A DNA stretch of 64,000 bases from Monosiga brevicollis MX1. Its lineage: Eukaryota; Opisthokonta; Choanoflagellata; Craspedida; Salpingoecidae. The position numbers and the translations under genes were made by a program. Below, piece after piece: positions 61,479 to 64,000 of this stretch. Location of the stretch: NCBI RefSeq assembly GCF_000002865.3, contig NW_001865059.1, positions 524,237 through 588,236 of the forward strand, written 5' to 3'. The notes under the pieces were generated by a model that saw only the letters and a list, made by a program, of their open reading frames with translations, was not told the origin of the DNA and did no database searches. Numbering within the stretch: position 1 is the stretch's first letter; each line of letters opens with the position of its first letter.

Positions 61479-62342
61479 GCGCTTGAATGGCAGCGTGTGT
61501 GTGTGTGTTGACCGATAATCTTTGGAAATATATCAGAGATGCATCAAACTGGTGCGAGACGAATAGAGGAGCACGACAACTTGAAACGAAAACCAGAGAG
61601 AAGTTGGTTTTTGAATTTTCTATATGAAGGATTGTTAACCAGAATGCAGAGATTGTAAGCGGTGATAGCTACACGCTAGAGAATGATCACGAAATAGTGT
61701 AAGAAAAAGAGATACATCAAGATCTCGACAATGACATGGTCAAGAGTCAAAAATCATAAAAACAAAAAAAAGCACAAAAGCGCTCAAACGCCCGCGCGCC
61801 GCACCGCGTAGCGCACAGGGTTGGCTGGCAGGGAGCAAACGGAGACGGCGATGGATGATGCTTTCATGTCGAATGAACATACGTGCTCGCACGGATGCTC
61901 AACATGGGCGCACACTCGGTCACATGGGCCTGATGATGCCGATGATGCCACTTTGCATAGTGCTCACCTTGCTATGGAAGGAGCAATGTGAGGCATAGCC
62001 CTTCAGAGAAGAAGAAGGGTCGACGTGGGGGTTTCGTCATGAGAGGTGCCAGAGGGCGGCTGTAAGAAGGAAATAAGAAAGATGCACGACTGAATTGCAG
62101 CTCGCGTCCTCTGTGGACGCGCGGTTCAACTGGCGGCAACGCCAGCGACAATAACAAAACATTGGATATGACATGTTCACATTCACAGAGACAGATGAAT
62201 AGCAGGCCGGGGTCACAGATAGAGGTCAACTCCACCCCCTCCTTGCACACAAACACATGTAGTCACCATATAGAGCACAATTAGGAACAGAAAATACGGT
62301 GATGGTACGACAGTCAAGCTGAACACTATCCCAGATAGGTTA
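61120..62342. other. Intergenic region, tandem genes on the minus strand
   Basis: Contains poly-A (about 61407-61424), a GA microsatellite (about 61430-61476), a GT run and unique AT-richer sequence. No gene is seen. Confidence 0.55.
61430..61476. repeat. (GA)n microsatellite upstream of the WSC gene
   Basis: About twenty GA units with a few GC interruptions, about 310 bp upstream of the WSC start codon. Confidence 0.93.
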
Positions 62343-63855
62343 TTAGACGTGGCTGACGGGGAGAGGCTCGGCGGCCGGCGGCATGGTGCCCGGCTGTGTG
62401 TAGTAGGCATGCGTGCGCGCATCGCTAAAGGCAGCCGGGTGCTTGGCCACCCGCGTAATGTGCTCGGCGTGGAAAAAGTCAAAGGCCCAGGAGCCCACAA
62501 AGAACAGGAAGAAGAGCGTCATCAAAAACTGTCACCAGGCGCGCACACAATGAGAACACGAGCCCCGGTTAAAAAAAAAAAAAAAAAATCCCTAATTGCC
62601 TTTTGCCAACGTGCCATGAAGCGACATAGGGCGCACATACCTCCGACACGGCGCGCAGCTCATTGAACGCAATATCATCGCGATAGTCAAAGTTGTCGCG
62701 CTCCTCGTCGTAGTGCCATTCACCCACCGCATAGCCAATGGGCAGGAAGATCAAAAAGAAAATCTGAGCACGTTGGCGTGCCATGGTACATGAGCGCGTG
62801 CACATTAGGCCAGGTCAACTGCCTCCGGAAGCATGGCCAGGCTTTGTGAAAAACATACCCAGGTCAGCACCAGCAGGATGTACTTGACCACTTGGGAGCC
62901 GCGCGCATAATAACCTAGTGAAAAAGCAGGTCACCGACAGGTGAGCGGCCATAGCACGTCTTGTTCAAATGACGACAGAGCCATGGTGCCTGGTCGCTTC
63001 CTTCCCAAGCTTTTAGCGTTCCCATCCTGCACAACGTACTCTCAGAGTGCTCGCGGAAGTAGATGGCAAAGAAGATGGTGTTGGCAATCAGCGTAAACAC
63101 AAAGAAAATGAACGCACTACGGAGACAACCGGCCGTCATCCAAGGCGTGGTCAGATACCAGATATAAGCTCGGCTTATGCAGACCCGCGGCAGGCGCGCA
63201 CCTGACGCTGTGAGTCGTCTCGTCGTCGCCGTTGTCGAAAATGGAGAGCAACACTAGGAAGACGGCCGCCACGACGACAAAGCCCAGGCCCACTCCAGCA
63301 GCACTATCCAAGATTGCATCGCACCGATGAGCAAAACCAAGCCTCACGGCCCACAGCACGCCGCACGCAACACGCAACACGCAACCTAAAGAACGGGAAA
63401 ATGCCATTGCGTGCGCCTTTTGCTCAACATACTTGCGAGACATTTGCCGCGAGGCGTATTCCCGGAGCCACTTGTACAGCACCACGTGGATGGCAATGTC
63501 AAACGCTGCCAAAATCGAAAGACCTACGGCAACATCAGGCAGGGGAGGAACGACGGCTCGTAAGATCTCAATGCCACCGGGCGTTTGCATGAATTTCAGC
63601 TGTGCACATGTAGCGGGGCAGGCGGCGCGCACCGGTGATGAATGCGTAGCGCTCAGGAAAGCGGCGCCCTGTATCGGAGATGTAGGGAAAGTCAATGCCA
63701 CCAAAGTCGCGGTCATACGCGTCAAACATGACAAAGGTGGTAATCAGAGTGGCAATGCCAATGACCACGGCAACGATGGGCACAACCCAAAACTTGCGCG
63801 CCGTGTACGCGCCGGGCAAGACCGCCCCATATTCATGTGGTACCTCAACGGCCAT
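62343..63855 (-). CDS. Frag1/DRAM/Sfk1-type multi-pass membrane protein
   Basis: A gene of about six to seven exons starting MAVEVPHEYGAVLPGAYTAR. The first hydrophobic segment is FWVVPIVAVVIGIATLITTF, followed by YDRDFGGIDFPYISDTGRRF and PERYAFITG. The PYISDTG(R)..PE motif is the signature of the Frag1/DRAM/Sfk1 family (PGAP2, DRAM, TMEM150, Cwh43 N-terminus). Further segments are LSILAAFDIAIHVVLYKWLR, VGLGFVVVAAVFLVLLSIFD, AFIFFVFTLIANTIFFAIYF, VVKYILLVLTW, IFFLIFLPIGYAVGEW and FLMTLFFLFFVGSWAFDFFH. The C-terminus is cytosolic and Pro-rich. Family members sit in the Golgi, lysosome or plasma membrane and act in GPI-anchor remodelling or autophagy; the sequence does not let me choose between them. 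The start could lie upstream if an earlier exon is missing, because the coding frame stays open to 63948. Confidence 0.87.
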
Positions 63856-64000
63856 GGCTGCTGGTACAAAGGTCAGGCCCAAGAGCTTGGATGCAATGAA
63901 GTGGTATGAAGTCGAGAGGCGACGCTGGTGGGCGAGTGACCGGGCCAATCAAGGGCAGCAGCAGCAGGGGCTGAGGGGAGCGGGTGGGCGGGGTGGTGCC
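63856..64000. other. Right edge of window
   Basis: Probable 5' flank of the Frag1/DRAM-type gene, GC-rich, with a CAG-like run near 63957-63968. An open frame to 63948 could extend the protein, but the ATG at 63855 is a better start. Confidence 0.4.

Overview
The window looks like nuclear DNA of a choanoflagellate. Monosiga brevicollis is my best guess, but that is inference, not a search result. The evidence is: genes split by many short GT-AG introns (mostly about 60-250 bp), tight packing on both strands, GC-rich coding sequence, no operons, and a gene set that mixes animal-like families (ferroportin, LRRC9, BACE-like protease, somatomedin-B, Kelch) with fungal- or amoeba-like ones (C2-Ypk-type AGC kinase, WSC domain) and bacterial-type families (YaaA, ThuA, DUF3228, WrbA). 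Two assembly gaps (runs of N) lie at 17351-17401 and 43157-43580.

Layout. 0.1-3.7 kb (+): a protein kinase fused to a PARP catalytic domain. 4.9-8.0 kb (-): a TM9SF/nonaspanin. 9.1-11.0 kb (+): splicing factor SF3B4. 11.3-13.7 kb (-): tRNA methyltransferase TRM13. 14.2-15.6 kb (+): a Cys-rich single-pass membrane protein with PY motifs. 15.8-17.1 kb (+): a YaaA-family protein with a basic tail. 17.6-24.5 kb (-): a large LRRC9-like LRR protein. 26.2-28.8 kb (+): a BACE-like membrane aspartic protease. 29.2-31.1 kb (-): a PQ-loop (SLC66A1/Ypq-like) transporter. 32.0-33.2 kb (+): a DUF3228 protein. 34.0-36.2 kb (-): a C2-domain AGC kinase. 38.0-40.9 kb (+): sphingosine kinase. 41.5-44.2 kb (-): a Ser/Pro-rich coiled-coil protein interrupted by a gap. 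48.4-49.3 kb (+): a ThuA-like protein. 50.2-51.7 kb (-): a WrbA-like flavodoxin fused to an ABM monooxygenase domain. 53.1-55.9 kb (+): ferroportin. 56.3-58.9 kb (-): a secreted somatomedin-B/Kelch protein. 59.7-61.1 kb (-): a WSC membrane protein with an M6PR/Atg27-like tail. 62.3-63.9 kb (-): a Frag1/DRAM/Sfk1-type membrane protein.

These are independent eukaryotic genes, so no single pathway is encoded. Themes do recur: endomembrane and lysosomal trafficking or transport (TM9SF, PQ-loop, BACE-like protease, WSC/M6PR-tail protein), lipid and TORC2-type signalling (sphingosine kinase, Ypk-like kinase), and RNA processing (SF3B4, TRM13). The most unusual products are the kinase-PARP fusion, the quinone-reductase/monooxygenase fusion with a tail anchor, the YaaA protein with a histone-H1-like tail, and the two extracellular domain combinations near the right end.

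Most divergent (5'-5') intergenic spaces carry long GA/CT tracts. I see no rRNA, tRNA, CRISPR array or recognisable transposon. Exon borders were assigned by eye from splice consensus and protein family matches, so several are provisional.
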